In this document: positions 43,026 to 43,161 of the stretch, one piece after another
Layout: each line of letters starts with the position of its first letter
How positions within the stretch are numbered: the first letter of the stretch is position 1
From: Lachnospiraceae bacterium
GTDB taxonomy: Bacteria > Bacillota > Clostridia > Lachnospirales > Lachnospiraceae
Length of the DNA stretch: 43,161 nucleotides
Assembly (NCBI GenBank): GCA_017940415.1
Contig: JAGAYR010000005.1
Span: forward strand, 1 to 43,161
Reading direction: 5' to 3'
Made by a program: the position numbers and the translations under genes
Notes under the pieces: generated by a model
What the model was told of the DNA's origin: nothing
The model's input: only the letters and a program-made list of their open reading frames with translations
The model's database searches: none

Positions 43026-43057
43026 AGCGCCGTATACCGAACGGTTCGTACGGTGCT
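43026..43057 (+). ncRNA. Group II intron domain V
   Basis: AGCGCCGTA (43026-43034) pairs with TACGGTGCT (43049-43057), with one G-U pair, closed through an inner stem by a short loop. The first three bases are the catalytic AGC. The sequence CCGTATACCGAACGG is nearly identical to that of known class C introns as I recall them. Confidence 0.9.
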
Positions 43058-43095
43058 GTGAGAGGACGGCGGTTAATCACCGCCTCCTACTCGAT

Positions 43096-43161
43096 TACGC
43101 CATCATTTATACGTCCTTAGGCTCAACTATATTAAATTCGAGGTAAAGTTTTTCGCGATAG
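43096..43161 (+). other. Downstream flank of the intron
   Basis: The 66 bases after the proposed intron end carry no ORF, terminator or clear promoter. They should be the original sequence that followed the tsf terminator. Confidence 0.5.

Larger units (their letters stand above)
41188..43095 (+). mobile_element. Group IIC-like intron with reverse transcriptase ORF
   Basis: The 5' end is GTGTGCGCC at 41188. Parts of domain I-III recall the Oceanobacillus group IIC intron: AAGTCCCGAA, GGCAAGGGTGTCCG, AATCTGAAGGAAGC, CATATGAGG, GGGAGGTCTG and AGAAGTCAGCAGAGGTCATAG. The ORF lies in domain IV. Domain V (43026-43057) begins with the AGC triad, and domain VI leads to CCTACTCGAT ending at 43095. 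Length is about 1,908 bases. Insertion right behind a terminator fits IIC target choice. It appears complete. The stretch 41188-41629 is ribozyme RNA, not coding. Confidence 0.9.

Overview
The window reads as a chromosomal segment of a motile, Gram-positive clostridial bacterium, most likely a member of the Lachnospiraceae (Butyrivibrio/Roseburia-like). The basis is topA next to a Firmicutes-type CodY, a Bacillus/Clostridium-style fla/che supercluster (CheY, FliY with CheC-like sites, CheC and CheD, MotE/YlxF-like protein, FlbD/SwrD) and moderate GC. The genus cannot be fixed from the sequence alone. Every gene lies on the + strand.

Layout. 1-3335: topA and codY, each with its own sigma-A-like promoter, followed by a further promoter with a dyad in its spacer and a terminator. 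3373-15747: flagellar unit 1 (flgB flgC fliE fliF fliG fliH fliI fliJ ylxF/motE-like fliK flgD, a small flagellar operon protein, flgE), ended by a strong terminator. 15799-39081: unit 2, starting from a promoter overlaid with a palindrome and a CodY-box-like site (flbD motA motB fliL fliM fliY cheY fliO fliP fliQ fliR flhB flhA flhF flhG, a PilZ protein, cheB cheA cheW cheC cheD, a small membrane protein, the flagellar sigma factor fliA/sigD, a FapA/DUF342 protein and three poorly known genes). 39094-41185: rpsB-tsf with its own promoter, a structured leader and a terminator. 41188-43095: a group IIC-like intron with an intact reverse transcriptase, inserted directly behind the tsf terminator. 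The last 66 bases are downstream flank with no gene seen.

How the genes work together. Unit 1 makes the proximal rod, MS ring, C-ring base, export ATPase, hook-length control and hook. Unit 2 makes the stator, switch and export gate, the placement GTPase/ATPase pair, the chemotaxis core, a c-di-GMP effector and the sigma factor for late genes. Flagellin, hook-filament junction, filament cap, cheR, cheV and receptor genes are not in the window and must lie elsewhere if present.

Most notable signals: (1) two copies of the same sigma-28-like promoter (GACTTAAGA-N14-GCCGATAT, identical spacing) inside unit 1, ahead of fliK and ahead of the small gene before flgE; (2) the two main motility promoters share an 11-mer, ATATTGTGTTT, placed 10 bp differently relative to the -10, each overlapping its own dyad, and the second also has a 13/15 match to the CodY box while codY itself lies in the window; (3) the terminator-targeted group IIC intron; (4) a structured rpsB leader; (5) a block of little-known genes behind fliA, including an MltG/LysM-like anchored protein without a lytic domain. 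I see no CRISPR array, tRNA, rRNA, prophage or defence system.
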